Notes: a model not told the origin generated them from the sequence alone. DNA of 64,000 bases from Ensifer sp. MPMI2T (GCF_004827385.1 NZ_SRXN01000005.1:186001-250000), one strand, 5' to 3'. Shown: positions 9,175 to 19,986, counted from the first letter of the stretch. Numbers and translations are program-made.

Positions 9175-10566
9175 ATGACATCGACCCGCACGGAAACAGA
9201 TACGTTCGGCCCCATCGAGGTGGCGAGCGACCGCTATTGGGGCGCCCAGGCGCAACGCTCGCTCGGGAACTTCAAAATCGGCTGGGAAAAGCAGCCAGTC
9301 GCGATCATCAGAGCCCTCGGCATCGTCAAGCAGGCAGCAGCGCGCGCCAACATGGCACTCGGTCGCCTCGACGCGGCGATCGGCGATTCGATCGTCAAAG
9401 CGGCGCAGGAAGTCATCGACGGCAAGCTCAACGATCATTTCCCGCTCGTCGTCTGGCAGACCGGTTCCGGCACGCAGTCGAACATGAATGCCAACGAGGT
9501 CATTTCCAACCGCGCGATCGAACTGCTCGGCGGCGTCATGGGCTCGAAAAAGCCGGTTCACCCGAACGACCACGTGAACATGAGCCAGTCGTCGAACGAC
9601 ACCTATCCGACGGCCATGCACATCGCCTGCGCCGAGCGCGTCATCCATGACCTGCTGCCAGCGCTGAAGCACCTGCACAAGGCGCTCGAAGAGAAGGTGA
9701 AGGCCTTCGACCACATCATCAAGATCGGCCGCACCCACACGCAGGATGCAACGCCGCTGACGCTCGGTCAGGAGTTTTCGGGTTATGCTGCCCAGGTCGC
9801 GTCCTCGATCAAGCGTATCGAGATGACCCTACCCGGTCTCTGCGAACTCGCCCAGGGCGGCACGGCTGTCGGCACGGGTCTCAACGCGCCGATCGGTTTC
9901 GCCGAGAAGGTTGCGCAAGAGATCGCCGCAATCACCGGCGTCGCCTTCACCTCCGCTCCAAATAAGTTTGAGGCGCTGGCGGCTCACGATTCGATGGTCT
10001 TCAGCCATGGCGCGATCAACGCTACCGCGGCCGCCCTCTTCAAGATTGCCAACGACATCCGCTTCCTGGGCTCCGGTCCCCGCTCCGGCCTCGGCGAGCT
10101 GGCGCTGCCGGAAAACGAACCGGGCTCGTCGATCATGCCGGGCAAGGTCAATCCGACCCAGTGCGAGGCGCTGACGCAAGTCTGCGTGCAGGTGTTCGGC
10201 AACCACGCAGCCCTCACCTTCGCCGGCAGCCAGGGCCATTTCGAGCTCAACGTCTACAACCCGCTGATGGCCTATAATTTCCTTCAGTCGGTACAGCTTC
10301 TCGCCGATGCAGCGGTCTCGTTCACCGACAATTGCGTCGTCGGCATCGAGGCGCGCGAGGACAATATCAAGGCGGCGCTCGACCGCTCGCTGATGCTCGT
10401 CACCGCACTGGCGCCGAAGATCGGCTACGATAATGCCGCGAAGATCGCCAAGACCGCACACAGGAACGGCACGACGCTTCGCGAAGAAGCCGTCGGCGGC
10501 GGCTATGTGACCAACGAAGAGTTCGACGCGATCGTCCGCCCGGAAACGATGATCAGCCCCGCCTGA
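9175..10566 (+). CDS. fumC: Class II fumarate hydratase
   Basis: Interconverts fumarate and malate in the TCA cycle. This is the iron-independent homotetrameric type, 463 residues, normal length. Signature sequences are [15 protein letters not shown] near residue 100, the [11 protein letters not shown] region, [17 protein letters not shown], and the lyase superfamily motif [15 protein letters not shown]. The ATG at 9175 follows AAGGCAGG. It appears monocistronic, since a repeat element follows. Confidence 0.96.
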   Translation: MTSTRTETDTFGPIEVASDRYWGAQAQRSLGNFKIGWEKQPVAIIRALGIVKQAAARANMALGRLDAAIGDSIVKAAQEVIDGKLNDHFPLVVWQTGSGTQSNMNANEVISNRAIELLGGVMGSKKPVHPNDHVNMSQSSNDTYPTAMHIACAERVIHDLLPALKHLHKALEEKVKAFDHIIKIGRTHTQDATPLTLGQEFSGYAAQVASSIKRIEMTLPGLCELAQGGTAVGTGLNAPIGFAEKVAQEIAAITGVAFTSAPNKFEALAAHDSMVFSHGAINATAAALFKIANDIRFLGSGPRSGLGELALPENEPGSSIMPGKVNPTQCEALTQVCVQVFGNHAALTFAGSQGHFELNVYNPLMAYNFLQSVQLLADAAVSFTDNCVVGIEAREDNIKAALDRSLMLVTALAPKIGYDNAAKIAKTAHRNGTTLREEAVGGGYVTNEEFDAIVRPETMISPA

Positions 10567-10633
10567 TCGATCCCGACTGCCGCGGCGTGATCACCGGCGC
10601 CGCGGCAACACTCGCCACCGCCATTGCAGGGCA

Positions 10634-10727
10634 CTGCTGCATGTAGCCGGTTTGAGGAAAAGGTGCAGGAATTCAAAGTGCTACGGCGTCCTCTGCGCGT
10701 TTGATAAGACGCGTGGCGCTGTAGGCG
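10634..10727 (+). repeat. Family A palindromic repeat, copy 2
   Basis: Contains TGCAGGAATTCAAAGTGCTA then CGGCGTCCTCTGCGCG, with TTTGATAAGACGCGTGGCGC closing the hairpin. The 5' palindrome is degraded compared with other copies. It lies between fumC and the GGDEF gene. Confidence 0.7.
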
Positions 10728-10847
10728 CATCACCCCGAAATTGGTCGAATTGTATCGATCCGCCCAAGCAATCATTAAGACTTCACAAATCATTTCCCCC
10801 TAAAAATCACCAGACTTTAGAAATGAATAAATAAAGGAGGTTTGCAT

Positions 10848-11915
10848 ATGCAAACGGCAACCTCGAGTAAGGCGCCGCCGGATATCGCCGCGCAGATCAC
10901 TCACGCCATGCGGATGATGGGGGTGGCGCCAATACCGCGTAATTACGAGCTATATTACGAGGCCTATCTCGGCTCGAACCAGCAATTGTCCAAGGAGCTT
11001 GCGGCGCTCGGTAGCCGGGCGACTCAGGAAGAGCTCGACGCCATCGGTGCACAATATTTCAGCCACATTCATCATCCGCACGGCATCGAGCGGGCGCACA
11101 ACACGCTTGCCGCCAAGCTGGCCGAGCTCGTCAACCTCTTGAAGGACGAGCAATACGCGCTCGAGAACTATAACAAGGTTCTCGACGAAGCCTATCTCAA
11201 CATGACCAGCAAGAGCGCCGCGAGCGCCGACATCCTGCGCCATGCCATCGGCATCCTGACGGAAGCGACCGTCGACACCATGAACCAGGGCAAGGAGCGC
11301 GTTCAGACCGTCGTGCAGAAATCCTTCGAAATGGAGGTCATCCGGCAGGAGCTCGATGAATACAAGCGCATCGCCAACACCGATTCACTGACGCGTCTCG
11401 CCAACCGGCGGGCCTTCGACGACGCTCTGGCCGGCGTCTACAACAGCGAACATCTGCGCAACTTCACCGGCCTGCTCGTCGCCGATATCGATCATTTCAA
11501 GAAGGTCAACGACACGTTCGGCCATCCGGTCGGCGACAAGATCCTTGCCACCGTCGGCAGTGTCATCCGCGCCAACTTGCGCCGGGATGCTTTTGTGGCG
11601 CGCACGGGCGGCGAGGAATTCGCCGTCATTCTCCATGATATCACCCAGGAAGAATGCCTGCAGGCGGCCGACCGGATCCGCACCGTGCTTGCCGGCACGC
11701 CCTTCAAGAACTCCAAGACGGGCGTCAATTACGGCCCGATCACCCTCTCCGTCGGCGTCTGCATGGCGACCGAGGCGGACGATCCGGTCGATCTCTACAA
11801 CAAGGCCGATGTTGCCCTCTATTCCGCCAAAAATGCCGGGCGGAACCGGACGGTTCTCTTCGAGGAGGGAATGCGCAAGGATTCCGGCCGCAACTGGCTG
11901 ATCTATCGCCGGTAG
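10848..11915 (+). CDS. GGDEF-domain diguanylate cyclase
   Basis: A 355-residue cytoplasmic protein with no membrane segment. The N-terminal ~170 residues are helical and unclassified. The C-terminal GGDEF domain (about 185-345) has NTDSLTRLANRRAFD, the metal-binding VADIDHFKKVND and an intact active-site loop ARTGGEEFAVI, so it should make c-di-GMP from GTP. The canonical RxxD inhibitory site is absent: the sequence there is NLRRDAFVARTGG. The ATG at 10848 has an ideal AAAGGAGG seven bases upstream. The N-terminal input signal is unknown. Confidence 0.92.
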   Translation: MQTATSSKAPPDIAAQITHAMRMMGVAPIPRNYELYYEAYLGSNQQLSKELAALGSRATQEELDAIGAQYFSHIHHPHGIERAHNTLAAKLAELVNLLKDEQYALENYNKVLDEAYLNMTSKSAASADILRHAIGILTEATVDTMNQGKERVQTVVQKSFEMEVIRQELDEYKRIANTDSLTRLANRRAFDDALAGVYNSEHLRNFTGLLVADIDHFKKVNDTFGHPVGDKILATVGSVIRANLRRDAFVARTGGEEFAVILHDITQEECLQAADRIRTVLAGTPFKNSKTGVNYGPITLSVGVCMATEADDPVDLYNKADVALYSAKNAGRNRTVLFEEGMRKDSGRNWLIYRR

Positions 11916-11960
11916 GTACCGTCCCGGAATCGACTTATTGTCAGAAAGGATCGGACGCGC

Positions 11961-12569
11961 TTACCACATCGTCTTGGCGGCGCGCCCGGGCCATTCCCGG
12001 TCGTAAGTTTCGTTGTCGAAATCGGCCTTTGCCGCCTTGAGTAGCGTGCCGGGTGTCGGCAGCGATGCCGGATCGACGAAGCGCTCCGAATTCCAAAGCT
12101 GCGAACGGATGAGCGCCCGCGCGCATTGGAAATAGACCTCTCCGATCGTGACCACGATCACGCTGCGCGGATGCTTGCCGTCCACCTCGAAGGAGCCGGT
12201 GAGCGCCGGATCGACGCTGACGACCGCCGTGCCGTTGATGCGCATCGTCGTATTCGATCCGGGAACGAGGAACATCAGCGCCACCCTCGGATCGCGGACA
12301 ATGTTGAGGAGCGAATCGACGCGGTTGTTGCCGCGCCAGTCGGGCATCAGCACCGTCTTGTCGTCCGCGACCCGCACGACACTATGATCGTCGCCACGCG
12401 GCGAGCAATCGAGCCCTTCCGGCCCAACGGTCGCAAGCGCAGCAAAAGGCGACGCCTCGATCATCTGCCGATACTCCGCCGTCAGCGCCTTCGTCACTTT
12501 GACGATCGAAGCCTCGGTCGTCTCGCCGTAGAGTGCTTTGAGTTCCTCGACCGTGCTGATGAGTGCCAT
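11961..12569 (-). CDS. Pyridoxamine 5'-phosphate oxidase-family flavoprotein
   Basis: A 202-residue split-barrel protein of the PPOX type. Segments such as FAALATVGPEGLDCSPRGD, VLMPDWRGNNRVDSL and DPRVALMFLVPG fit an FMN-binding pocket of the MSMEG_1061-like subfamily. Physiological substrates of this group are generally not known. The start at 12569 is supported by GGAGG six bases upstream. It is transcribed in the same direction as the alpha/beta hydrolase gene, about 70 bases downstream of it, so the two may share a transcript. Confidence 0.82.
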   Translation of the reverse strand: MALISTVEELKALYGETTEASIVKVTKALTAEYRQMIEASPFAALATVGPEGLDCSPRGDDHSVVRVADDKTVLMPDWRGNNRVDSLLNIVRDPRVALMFLVPGSNTTMRINGTAVVSVDPALTGSFEVDGKHPRSVIVVTIGEVYFQCARALIRSQLWNSERFVDPASLPTPGTLLKAAKADFDNETYDREWPGRAAKTMW

Positions 12570-12636
12570 TCGATCCTCCGTGACGCCCGCTCTTGCATGC
12601 GCTTTCAACGGATAGCATGACGTCTTGATGACAGCA

Positions 12637-13554
12637 TCAGGCGATTCTTCTCAAGTGAGCAGCTTTCTTTTCTTCGCCGAGGAAGGTCTTGATCCGGTCG
12701 ATGACCGGTGCGGCGGAAACGATGCGGCGATGACCGAAACCGTTCGCCCAATACAATTCGGCGTTCGGCCCGGCCGCACCGTAGCGGCGGGCGTGGACGG
12801 CGGAAACCTCCTTGTCGTCCTCCGCGTGGATGACGAGCACCGGCTTCCTCAGCATGCCGAGAATGCGGGCTGCGTCAAAGCCATCAACCCGGCGGCCGGA
12901 AAGGCTTTCGACCATGCCTTCGAAGGCGGCCTGGGCCGCGGGCGCGAGAGCCATCATCTTGCCGAAGCCTTTGAAGAGCCAAGTCATTTCGCTCGGCGCG
13001 CCGATCAGAACCAGTTTTTCAGGCACTCGCGCCGGCACGTCGCAGACGACGGCGCCTGCCGCACAGGCGAGGCTCGCACCGCCAAAGGAATGGCCGATCG
13101 CGACGTCGAATCCATCGAAGTGGCGCCAGGCAGCATCGATCGCCCTCACCGCCTGCGGCATCGTCAGCGACCGTCCCGGCGAAGCGCCGTGCCCCGGCCA
13201 ATCGAGGGCAACCACCTCAGCACCGGCAGCCAGCAGGCCATCGATCAAAGTCGCGAGATAGGCGCTGCGCGATCCCCAGCCGTGGGCAACCAGGATACGC
13301 GGGCCCTCGGCACCGGGGTACCGCGCGAAATGATGCGCGACAAACCAGCCGCCAGCGAAAGACAGCGTGACTTTTCGCGAGCGTTCCATGCTTGACGCCG
13401 CCGCCTTCAGCAAGGCTGCTTCCTTGGCACTTTTCGGCTTGCGGCTCGGTGTGAGGCAGAAGATTCTGAAGGCGAGCCTGCCGGCAGCGTCGGCGGAGAC
13501 GGCAGACACGACCTTCAGCGCCGGACGGATGACGTTGACCGCGAAGGATGCCAT
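12637..13554 (-). CDS. Alpha/beta hydrolase
   Basis: A 305-residue serine hydrolase. It has the oxyanion-region HGWGSRS, the nucleophile elbow AIGHSFGG, a late acid region VIHAEDDKEV and the catalytic-histidine candidate FGHRR. The substrate is unknown. The gene is divergent from a MarR regulator, with two palindromic operators in the 47-base gap and extending over the regulator's start region. Regulation by that MarR protein is therefore likely (inference). AAGAGAG precedes the ATG. Confidence 0.88.
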   Translation of the reverse strand: MASFAVNVIRPALKVVSAVSADAAGRLAFRIFCLTPSRKPKSAKEAALLKAAASSMERSRKVTLSFAGGWFVAHHFARYPGAEGPRILVAHGWGSRSAYLATLIDGLLAAGAEVVALDWPGHGASPGRSLTMPQAVRAIDAAWRHFDGFDVAIGHSFGGASLACAAGAVVCDVPARVPEKLVLIGAPSEMTWLFKGFGKMMALAPAAQAAFEGMVESLSGRRVDGFDAARILGMLRKPVLVIHAEDDKEVSAVHARRYGAAGPNAELYWANGFGHRRIVSAAPVIDRIKTFLGEEKKAAHLRRIA

Positions 13555-13571
13555 AGTGAAACTCTCTTGAA

Positions 13572-13609
13572 ATGTTCAACTATGAACATCATTGTACAAC
13601 GATGAACAA
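13572..13609. promoter_or_regulatory. Tandem palindromic operators in the MarR/hydrolase divergent region
   Basis: Two inverted repeats 20 bases apart centre to centre. The first (13572-13589) is ATGTTCA-ACTA-TGAACAT with perfect seven-base arms. The second (13592-13609) is TTGTACA-ACGA-TGAACAA with one mismatch. Their size and position match autoregulatory MarR operators. Confidence 0.75.
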
Positions 13610-14111
13610 AAAGCAAGTGACAACAGAACATCATCACTTCCCCTGGGACCACCCGCGCTTTCGAAGCTGGATCGCTGTCGCCCGCGCCTGCCAATTGATG
13701 CAGCAGACATTGACGCGGGAGCTCGCCCATCTCGACATCAAGCCGCCGCATCTCGACATCCTGATCAATCTCTATCGCTTCGACGGCATCACGCAGCAGG
13801 AGCTCGCCCGCAAGTTGCTCGTCGGTCGCTCGAATATGAGCATGCTGTTGCCGCAGCTCGAGAAGCGCGGCCTGATAGAGCGACGAGGCGACGAGCGCGA
13901 CAAGCGCGTGCTGCGGCTCTCGCTGACGCCGGCCGGCCGTACGCTCACCGAGGAGGCAATGGAGATCCAGACGGCGCTCATCGAGAAGTCGCTGACAGGC
14001 TCGCCGATCGAGGACTGCATGACGGTCGCACAGTCGATGGAGCGGATTATCGCCACCCTGTTGAAGGAGGACGGCGATCGGGAACACGGGCCTAGCAGCG
14101 CCGAGCGTTAA
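13602..14111 (+). CDS. MarR-family transcriptional regulator
   Basis: A winged-helix protein of about 169 residues. The recognition helices lie in ITQQELARKLLVGRSNMSML, followed by the wing KRGLIERRGDERDKR with the conserved DxRxxR-like residues. I place the start at ATG 13602 (MNKKQV). The upstream ATG at 13572 would put the tandem operator inside the coding region. No clear Shine-Dalgarno precedes 13602, so the message may be leaderless or start upstream. It probably represses itself and the divergent hydrolase gene. Confidence 0.88.
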   Translation: MNKKQVTTEHHHFPWDHPRFRSWIAVARACQLMQQTLTRELAHLDIKPPHLDILINLYRFDGITQQELARKLLVGRSNMSMLLPQLEKRGLIERRGDERDKRVLRLSLTPAGRTLTEEAMEIQTALIEKSLTGSPIEDCMTVAQSMERIIATLLKEDGDREHGPSSAER

Positions 14112-14135
14112 GTCGAGGCAGGAAACATGCCGTGG

Positions 14136-14513
14136 TCAGCGCGGCTTTTCCGACTTGTCGCGTGACATGCCCTTTTCGGCCAGCTCCTGCTCATAGGCAG
14201 CGAAGAGTTCCGCGCCCTTCTCTCCCAGTTCGCGCAGGTAGCTCCAGGTGAAGATCCCCGTGTCATGGAAATCATCGAAGCCGATGCGCACGGCGTAGTT
14301 GCCGGTCGGCTGCATCGAGATGATCTGGACATTGCGCTTGCCGGGTACGGTCACACGCTGGCCCGGCCCATGTCCCTGCACCTCAGCCGACGGCGAAAGC
14401 ACACGTAGTAGTTCCGCTGACAGGTCGTAGGAGGCGCCGTCGTCGAAGGTGACGGTGAGGCGGTGACGGTCTTTCGATACGCGCAACTCAGTCGGCCAGA
14501 ATTCACTCATCAT
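14136..14513 (-). CDS. DUF971 (gamma-butyrobetaine hydroxylase N-terminal-like) protein
   Basis: A 126-residue single-domain protein. The region WPTELRVSKDRHRLTVTFDD through GIFTWSYLRELG is the DUF971 fold that also forms the N-terminal domain of gamma-butyrobetaine hydroxylase. Stand-alone members are common near cofactor genes and their role is not settled. Two adjacent ATG codons (14513, 14510) follow GGAG and either could be used. It is divergent from moaA. Confidence 0.8.
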   Translation of the reverse strand: MMSEFWPTELRVSKDRHRLTVTFDDGASYDLSAELLRVLSPSAEVQGHGPGQRVTVPGKRNVQIISMQPTGNYAVRIGFDDFHDTGIFTWSYLRELGEKGAELFAAYEQELAEKGMSRDKSEKPR

Positions 14514-14800
14514 ACTCACTCCGCATTCATCCGCTGAGCACTACCCCAGATCAGGCCCAAGGCCTATTAAATTCGTCCGGTCGCCACAGGAGATCTTCGC
14601 CTGCGATACAGGATGAACAGGCGGAGAAAAGCTAAAACATTTTCAAATCTTTCGAGCCTATCCAGGCGCAAGTGCACGTCTTCCTTGGGACTCGGCCGGC
14701 ATGAACTCCGATCGACCGCCGCTTCACCGAAATTTGCGACAGTATGCGCCTTGACGCCACGGTTTTTGCCCACGACATTGAAAGCAGTGGGAGAAAAGCC

Positions 14801-15850
14801 TTGAATAATGCAGCGATAGACAGAACCGGCGCACAGCCGCTCGACAGTTCCACGACGCCGATGATCGACCCTTTCGGTCGGACCATCAGCTATCTGCGTG
14901 TGTCAGTCACCGACCGCTGCGATTTCCGCTGCACCTACTGCATGGCGGAGCATATGACCTTCCTGCCGAAGAAGGATCTGCTGACGCTTGAGGAATTGCA
15001 CCGGCTCTGTTCCGCCTTCATCGCCAAAGGCGTGCGCAAGCTCCGGCTCACCGGCGGCGAACCATTGGTGCGCAAGAACATCATATTCCTCGTTCGCGAA
15101 CTCGGTAAGGAGATCGAGGCCGGCCGCCTCGACGAACTGACGCTGACGACCAACGGTTCGCAGCTTTCGAAATTCGCGGCCGAACTTGCCGATTGCGGCG
15201 TGCGTCGCATCAATGTTTCGCTCGATACCCGCGATCACGACAAGTTCCGCCACATCACCCGCTGGGGCGAACTCTCGAAGGTCCTTGAGGGGATCGATGC
15301 GGCCCAGGCCGCCGGTCTCAAGGTGAAGATTAATACGGTGGCGCTCAAGGGCTTCAACGACGCCGAGATTCCCGAACTGATGCGCTGGGCGCACGGGCGC
15401 GGCATGGAACTCACGCTGATCGAGACGATGCCGATGGGCGAAGTGGACGAGGACAGGACCGACCACTATCTGCCGCTTTCCGAGATGCGCGAGCGTCTGG
15501 GAGCCCAGTTCACGCTCAAGGATATTCCCTACCGCACCGGCGGCCCCGCCCGCTACGTCGAGGTCGCGGAGACCGGCGGACGCCTCGGCCTGATCACGCC
15601 GATGACGCACAATTTCTGCGAAAGCTGCAACCGCGTCCGGCTGACCTGCACCGGCACGCTCTATATGTGCCTCGGCCAGAACGACGCGGCTGATCTACGA
15701 GCGGCGCTGCGCTCGACGGACGACGATGCCTACCTCTCTCGCGTCATCGATGAGGCGATCTCCCGCAAGCCGAAGGGTCACGACTTCATCATCGATCGCG
15801 AACACAACCGCCCGGCCGTCGCGCGCCACATGAGCGTAACCGGCGGCTGA
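14801..15850 (+). CDS. moaA: GTP 3',8-cyclase, molybdenum cofactor biosynthesis
   Basis: A radical SAM enzyme that converts GTP to 3',8-cyclo-GTP, the first step of molybdenum cofactor synthesis. The first cluster is in [10 protein letters not shown] near residue 40. The second is in [12 protein letters not shown] plus the downstream LYMCLG. The protein ends in the conserved Gly-Gly (MSVTGG). I prefer TTG 14801 as the start: GGGAG lies seven bases upstream and the preceding 19 codons of the open frame look unrelated to the family. The upstream gap from 14,514 shows no recognised riboswitch. Confidence 0.94.
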   Translation: MNNAAIDRTGAQPLDSSTTPMIDPFGRTISYLRVSVTDRCDFRCTYCMAEHMTFLPKKDLLTLEELHRLCSAFIAKGVRKLRLTGGEPLVRKNIIFLVRELGKEIEAGRLDELTLTTNGSQLSKFAAELADCGVRRINVSLDTRDHDKFRHITRWGELSKVLEGIDAAQAAGLKVKINTVALKGFNDAEIPELMRWAHGRGMELTLIETMPMGEVDEDRTDHYLPLSEMRERLGAQFTLKDIPYRTGGPARYVEVAETGGRLGLITPMTHNFCESCNRVRLTCTGTLYMCLGQNDAADLRAALRSTDDDAYLSRVIDEAISRKPKGHDFIIDREHNRPAVARHMSVTGG

Positions 15851-15877
15851 GCGGTATAGAGGGCGTTGTGCATAATG

Positions 15878-16034
15878 CCCCTCATCCGCCTGCCGGCACC
15901 TTCTCCCCGCTTGCGGGGCGAAGGGACTCGCTGCAGCGTCCCTGCCCCTTTGTTGGCCGAATGTAGTCGGCGGCCTCCACGAGACAGATTCCCCTCGCCC
16001 CGCACGCGGGGAGAGGGCTAAGGTGAGGGGCGAT
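15878..16034. repeat. Family C palindromic repeat, copy 1
   Basis: A long inverted element running from CCCCTCATCCGCCTGCCGGC through CTTCTCCCCGCTTGCGGGG to a mirrored GGGGAGAGGGCTAAGGTGAG end. Related copies lie at 49,500-49,605 and 58,627-58,743. It occupies the gap between the converging moaA and MCP genes. Confidence 0.8.
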
Positions 16035-16098
16035 TCCCGACGAAGCTCGTTGCACTGCGAAAATTCCGGGCGGAAAAACCGCCTTTCCTGAGACGGTC

Positions 16099-18648
16099 TT
16101 AAGCGGCGTAAATCGAGCCGTACCGAACCTGACCGTGGCCACCCATGCTGGCGGTGCCGGTCTTGAAGCGTTCGATCTTCTCGTTGAGTGCTTCCACCTG
16201 CCGGCGCAGGCCATGGATTTCCGCCGTGTTCTCCTCGACCATCGCAGCGTTCTGCTGCGTGATGAGTTCGACCTCGTGAACGGCCGAATTGACCTCGTTC
16301 AGGCCTCTATACTGGTCAGCCGCAGAGGCCTCGATATTGCTGACGAGCTGGTGGATGGTGGCGATATGGTCGTTGATGACCGTCAGCGCCTCGCCGGTTT
16401 CCTGCACCAGCGCCACACCGCTGCGCACCTGGGCCGAGCTTGCCGAGATCAGCCCCTTGATCTCACGGGCGGCTCCCGCGCAACGCTGTGCCAGCTCGCG
16501 CACCTCCTGGGCGACGACCGCGAAGCCTCGGCCAGCCTCGCCGGCGCGGGCCGCCTCTACACCCGCGTTCAGCGCCAGAAGATTGGTCTGGAAGGCGATC
16601 TCGTCGATCACGCCTATGATCGTGCCGATCTTTTCGGACGAGCGATTGATCTCAGCCATGGCATCGATTGCTTTGGCGACGACCTGACCGGAATGCTGCG
16701 CATAGTTGTTCGTCTCATCGACCGATACCGTGGTGCTGCGCGCGCTTTCGGCGGTCGAGCGCACGAGTTCGGTCAGCTGACGCAGCGCACGCGAGCTCTC
16801 TTCAAGCGCGGCTGCTTGTTGCTCCGTGCGGCGTGCGAGGTCGTCGGCCGAAGCCGAGAGATTGCCCGTCCCGCCGGAGATCTCTTCCGCGACAAGACGC
16901 ACATCCGTAAGCGTCGCACGCAGCGCCTCGACGGCGTTGTTGTAGGTGCGGGCCATGATGACGTAGTCGGCCGGCAGGTCTTCCGCCATGCCTTCCTCAA
17001 GATTGCCGGCAGCAAGCTTGGCAAGAACATCGGAAAGAGCGTTGAGCGCCTGCATCTGCTCGGCTTCAATCCGCGCGCGTTCCTTTGAGCGCCGAGCCTC
17101 CTCCTCGGCAGACAATGTCCGCGCGGCTTCGGCCTCGCGTTCCAGCCGCACGTTTTCGAGCGCGTTGTCGCGGAAGACAGCGACGGAGCGCACCATGTCG
17201 CCGATCTCGTCACCGCGGTTGCGGCCCTCGATCGCCACTTCGAGATCGCCGTTGGCGAGCCGCGTCATGGTTTCCGTGACGCGCTTCAGTGGGCCGCGCA
17301 GCGTCTCGACAAGCATCAAGCCGCCGATGATCGCCAGCAGCGTTCCGGCAACCATCGCGATGATCGAGACCGCGGCCGAGCGCTGGCTGTCCTGCTTTCC
17401 GGCTTCCTGCGCGCTGCTGACGAAGCTTTCGAGCGTGCCGCTCGCATCGGCGACAAGCGTTGCAGCCTCGCTCTTGGCGGCCTGCCAGCGGCCGCCAACG
17501 TCAATCAGCGCGGCCGTGCCCTTGTCGATGTTGTCGAGCGAGGGACCAAGCTTTGCCGGCAGATCGCGGAGTGCTGCGTTCTTGCCGCCGAGTTCGGAGA
17601 GCTTCCCGGCCGCTTCGCGTACGGCGCTTATATCTGCAATTACGAGATCGCGGCTTGCGGCGTCGAGCGAGCGGTGCAACTCGCTGATATGAAAGCGGGT
17701 ATTGTCGAGGCCCTTGAAAGTATCGCCCATCAAAGCGATCAGCGTCTTCAGCGTCGAGATTTCCCCGTCCATACCGACGAAGCGCTTGGCCGCAGTGTCC
17801 GAATTCTTGACCGCCTCCTTGGCAAAGTCGGCCTCGTACTTCGAGAGCTTGCTGAGGATCGGTACGAGGGCGTTCTTCTTCGCCTCATTGTCCTCGGCGC
17901 CTGCGAGGATCGTCTGAATCTTCAGTGCCTGTTCCTTGAGTTCGCGGATCGGTTTCTGGACCTTTTCGGAAGCGATCTTCTCGGCTTCCTCGATCTGCTT
18001 CAGCAGATGCGGCAGCAGCTTGTTCGCCTGATCGATCTTGGCGTCGGGATTGACGGCCATGGTTACCGGGAGGCGGAATTTCTTGATGCGTTCGGCAACA
18101 CCCTGGTAGGCTGCCGCATCGAAGAGCAGTGCCTTGGCGAAGGCTTCCTTCTCACCCGATTCGCTCCGGATGATATCGATCTGCTTGTAGGCGCTGTTGC
18201 CCGTCTTCGTCATGTCGGCAAGCGCAGCTTCGAGCGATTTCGTTACCGTGTCCTGCTCGACCTTGACCGCCCAGAGCTTGTCGGTCTGGCTGCGCATCTG
18301 GCCACCGAGTGCAACGACAGAGGCGATCTGCGCCCTGTCCGCGTCACGCGCCAGCAGCGCTTCGAGAGTTCTAACCCCCTCTTCCTGCTCGTCGATCTCC
18401 TTCGAAAGGATATCGCGCGTTTCCTCGCTCGGATTATCGGCGAAGGCTTGCAAGGCGCTGCGCAAAGCCTGGAAATCCGAGAGATTGTTGATGGTCTCGC
18501 GGGTGACGGTCATGTGGCCATTGAGCGTACGAGCGGTGAAAAAGCCGACGAGACCGATCCCGGCGATCAGAGCCACGAGCGGAACCACGAAGAGGAGGAC
18601 TTTTGTGACGATGCGCAGGCGCTGCAGAAGGCGATCGATCAAAGACAT
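16099..18648 (-). CDS. Methyl-accepting chemotaxis protein with very large periplasmic domain
   Basis: An 849-residue chemoreceptor. The first membrane segment is at about residues 15-38, a predicted all-helical periplasmic domain of about 385 residues at 41-425, the second membrane segment at 426-449, then HAMP and a second linker. The cytoplasmic signalling tip contains [20 protein letters not shown]. Typical sensor domains are 150-280 residues, so this one is unusually long. The architecture recalls the S. meliloti receptor McpZ, but that is from memory. No C-terminal CheR/CheB-tethering pentapeptide is seen (it ends GSIYAA). The start is placed at [10 protein letters not shown]. Confidence 0.93.
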   Translation of the reverse strand: MSLIDRLLQRLRIVTKVLLFVVPLVALIAGIGLVGFFTARTLNGHMTVTRETINNLSDFQALRSALQAFADNPSEETRDILSKEIDEQEEGVRTLEALLARDADRAQIASVVALGGQMRSQTDKLWAVKVEQDTVTKSLEAALADMTKTGNSAYKQIDIIRSESGEKEAFAKALLFDAAAYQGVAERIKKFRLPVTMAVNPDAKIDQANKLLPHLLKQIEEAEKIASEKVQKPIRELKEQALKIQTILAGAEDNEAKKNALVPILSKLSKYEADFAKEAVKNSDTAAKRFVGMDGEISTLKTLIALMGDTFKGLDNTRFHISELHRSLDAASRDLVIADISAVREAAGKLSELGGKNAALRDLPAKLGPSLDNIDKGTAALIDVGGRWQAAKSEAATLVADASGTLESFVSSAQEAGKQDSQRSAAVSIIAMVAGTLLAIIGGLMLVETLRGPLKRVTETMTRLANGDLEVAIEGRNRGDEIGDMVRSVAVFRDNALENVRLEREAEAARTLSAEEEARRSKERARIEAEQMQALNALSDVLAKLAAGNLEEGMAEDLPADYVIMARTYNNAVEALRATLTDVRLVAEEISGGTGNLSASADDLARRTEQQAAALEESSRALRQLTELVRSTAESARSTTVSVDETNNYAQHSGQVVAKAIDAMAEINRSSEKIGTIIGVIDEIAFQTNLLALNAGVEAARAGEAGRGFAVVAQEVRELAQRCAGAAREIKGLISASSAQVRSGVALVQETGEALTVINDHIATIHQLVSNIEASAADQYRGLNEVNSAVHEVELITQQNAAMVEENTAEIHGLRRQVEALNEKIERFKTGTASMGGHGQVRYGSIYAA

Positions 18649-19065
18649 TGCGGACCCCAGGTTCTTATTATGAGGAACATGCCCGCACGGTGGCTTCTCT
18701 TGGCGGAAGTGGTAATGCCGGCGGAAGCACCTCCCAGGCTCCGGCGGACATTTCGCGGATCGACGGCGTTGCAAGATTCAGTGACCGTCATCCACCGATC
18801 GCTTCATGCGATTGCACTGCGGAATCGTCGCAACGATAGGCAGCGAAACTTAAGATTCCGCGAATAAAGCTCCGAGGCCGGCGATTGTGCCCCTCGGATC
18901 TCGCGTCGATGCGGTTCTCCCCTCAGGTGGGAAGCGATCTTGCACAAACGATGCTTGAGTTTGCGGGGATTGGCAGTCAATGCTTGGACAGGGGCGCATC
19001 TCCATGGGATGGATTCGCCTCCCCGCCAAACATTGGCCTCGGCCGAAGGCCATCAGGAAAGACGA
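18649..19065. other. 417-base intergenic region between MCP and EamA transporter genes
   Basis: Divergent promoter region. No gene, tRNA or recognised repeat family is seen on either strand. Confidence 0.45.
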
Positions 19066-19974
19066 ATGCATTCATCTGCCAATTTCCGCGGCATCATTTT
19101 CATGTGCCTTGCCATGATCAGCTTTGCCTGCAACGACGCGCTCGTAAAATCCGTAACGGGCGTCATGAATACCGGGCAGATCATGTTCGTCCGCGGGTTG
19201 CTCACCACGCTGATGGTGCTGGTGTTCGCGTTCCACTTTCGCGCATTCCGCCCGATCCGAACGATCCTGCGTCCAGCAATCATCCTGCGTATCGCCATGG
19301 AGGCGCTGGCTTCGATCACTTATATCTCGGCGCTTGGCCAGATACCGCTCGCAAACGCCTCGGCGATCATGCAGGCGCTGCCGTTGGCCGTGACGCTCGG
19401 CGCCGCGCTTTTCCTGCGCGAACCTGTCGGCTGGCGTCGCTGGGCGGCGATCGCCATCGGCTTCCTCGGCGTGCTGATCATGCTGCGGCCCGGGCCGGAC
19501 GGCTTCACCCCGGCGGCATTAATCGTCGTCGCCTGCGTCTTCTGCACCGCGACGCGTGATCTTTGCACCCGCCGCATCGGCAGCGACGTACCGTCGCTCT
19601 TCATCACTGTCACCACCGCCATGGTGACGACGTTGGTCGGCGCCCTGCTGATCGTGCCGTTCGGCGGCTGGCAGCCGATGTCGACCACCTCGCTCACCCA
19701 TATTGCCGGTGCCAGCATCCTCCTGATGCTCGGCTACCAGACGATCGTGCTGGCGATGCGCGATGGCGACATCTCGGTCATCGCGCCGTTCCGCTACACG
19801 AGCCTGCTCTGGTCGATCGCAATCGGCATTTTCTTCTTCACGGAAACACCGGATCGCTGGATGTTGACGGGGGTTGCCGTCATCGTCGGATCCGGCCTCT
19901 ATACCTTCTACCGGGAGAGCCTGCGCGGAAGGAAGGCCGTCGCCCGACGCTCCCTTGCCGGCCCTCTCGAATAG
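19066..19974 (+). CDS. DMT-superfamily (EamA) transporter
   Basis: A 302-residue inner-membrane protein with about ten hydrophobic segments arranged as two EamA repeats. The first runs from GIIFMCLAMISFACNDALVK and the second from LIVVACVFCTATRDL. The family exports amino acids, nucleosides or other metabolites, and the substrate is not predictable here. The start MHSSANFRG has AGGA seven bases upstream, whereas the longer open frame upstream is not hydrophobic. It ends 12 bases before mobA, so the two are probably cotranscribed. Confidence 0.9.
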   Translation: MHSSANFRGIIFMCLAMISFACNDALVKSVTGVMNTGQIMFVRGLLTTLMVLVFAFHFRAFRPIRTILRPAIILRIAMEALASITYISALGQIPLANASAIMQALPLAVTLGAALFLREPVGWRRWAAIAIGFLGVLIMLRPGPDGFTPAALIVVACVFCTATRDLCTRRIGSDVPSLFITVTTAMVTTLVGALLIVPFGGWQPMSTTSLTHIAGASILLMLGYQTIVLAMRDGDISVIAPFRYTSLLWSIAIGIFFFTETPDRWMLTGVAVIVGSGLYTFYRESLRGRKAVARRSLAGPLE

Positions 19975-19986
19975 AGGAACGCGTCG

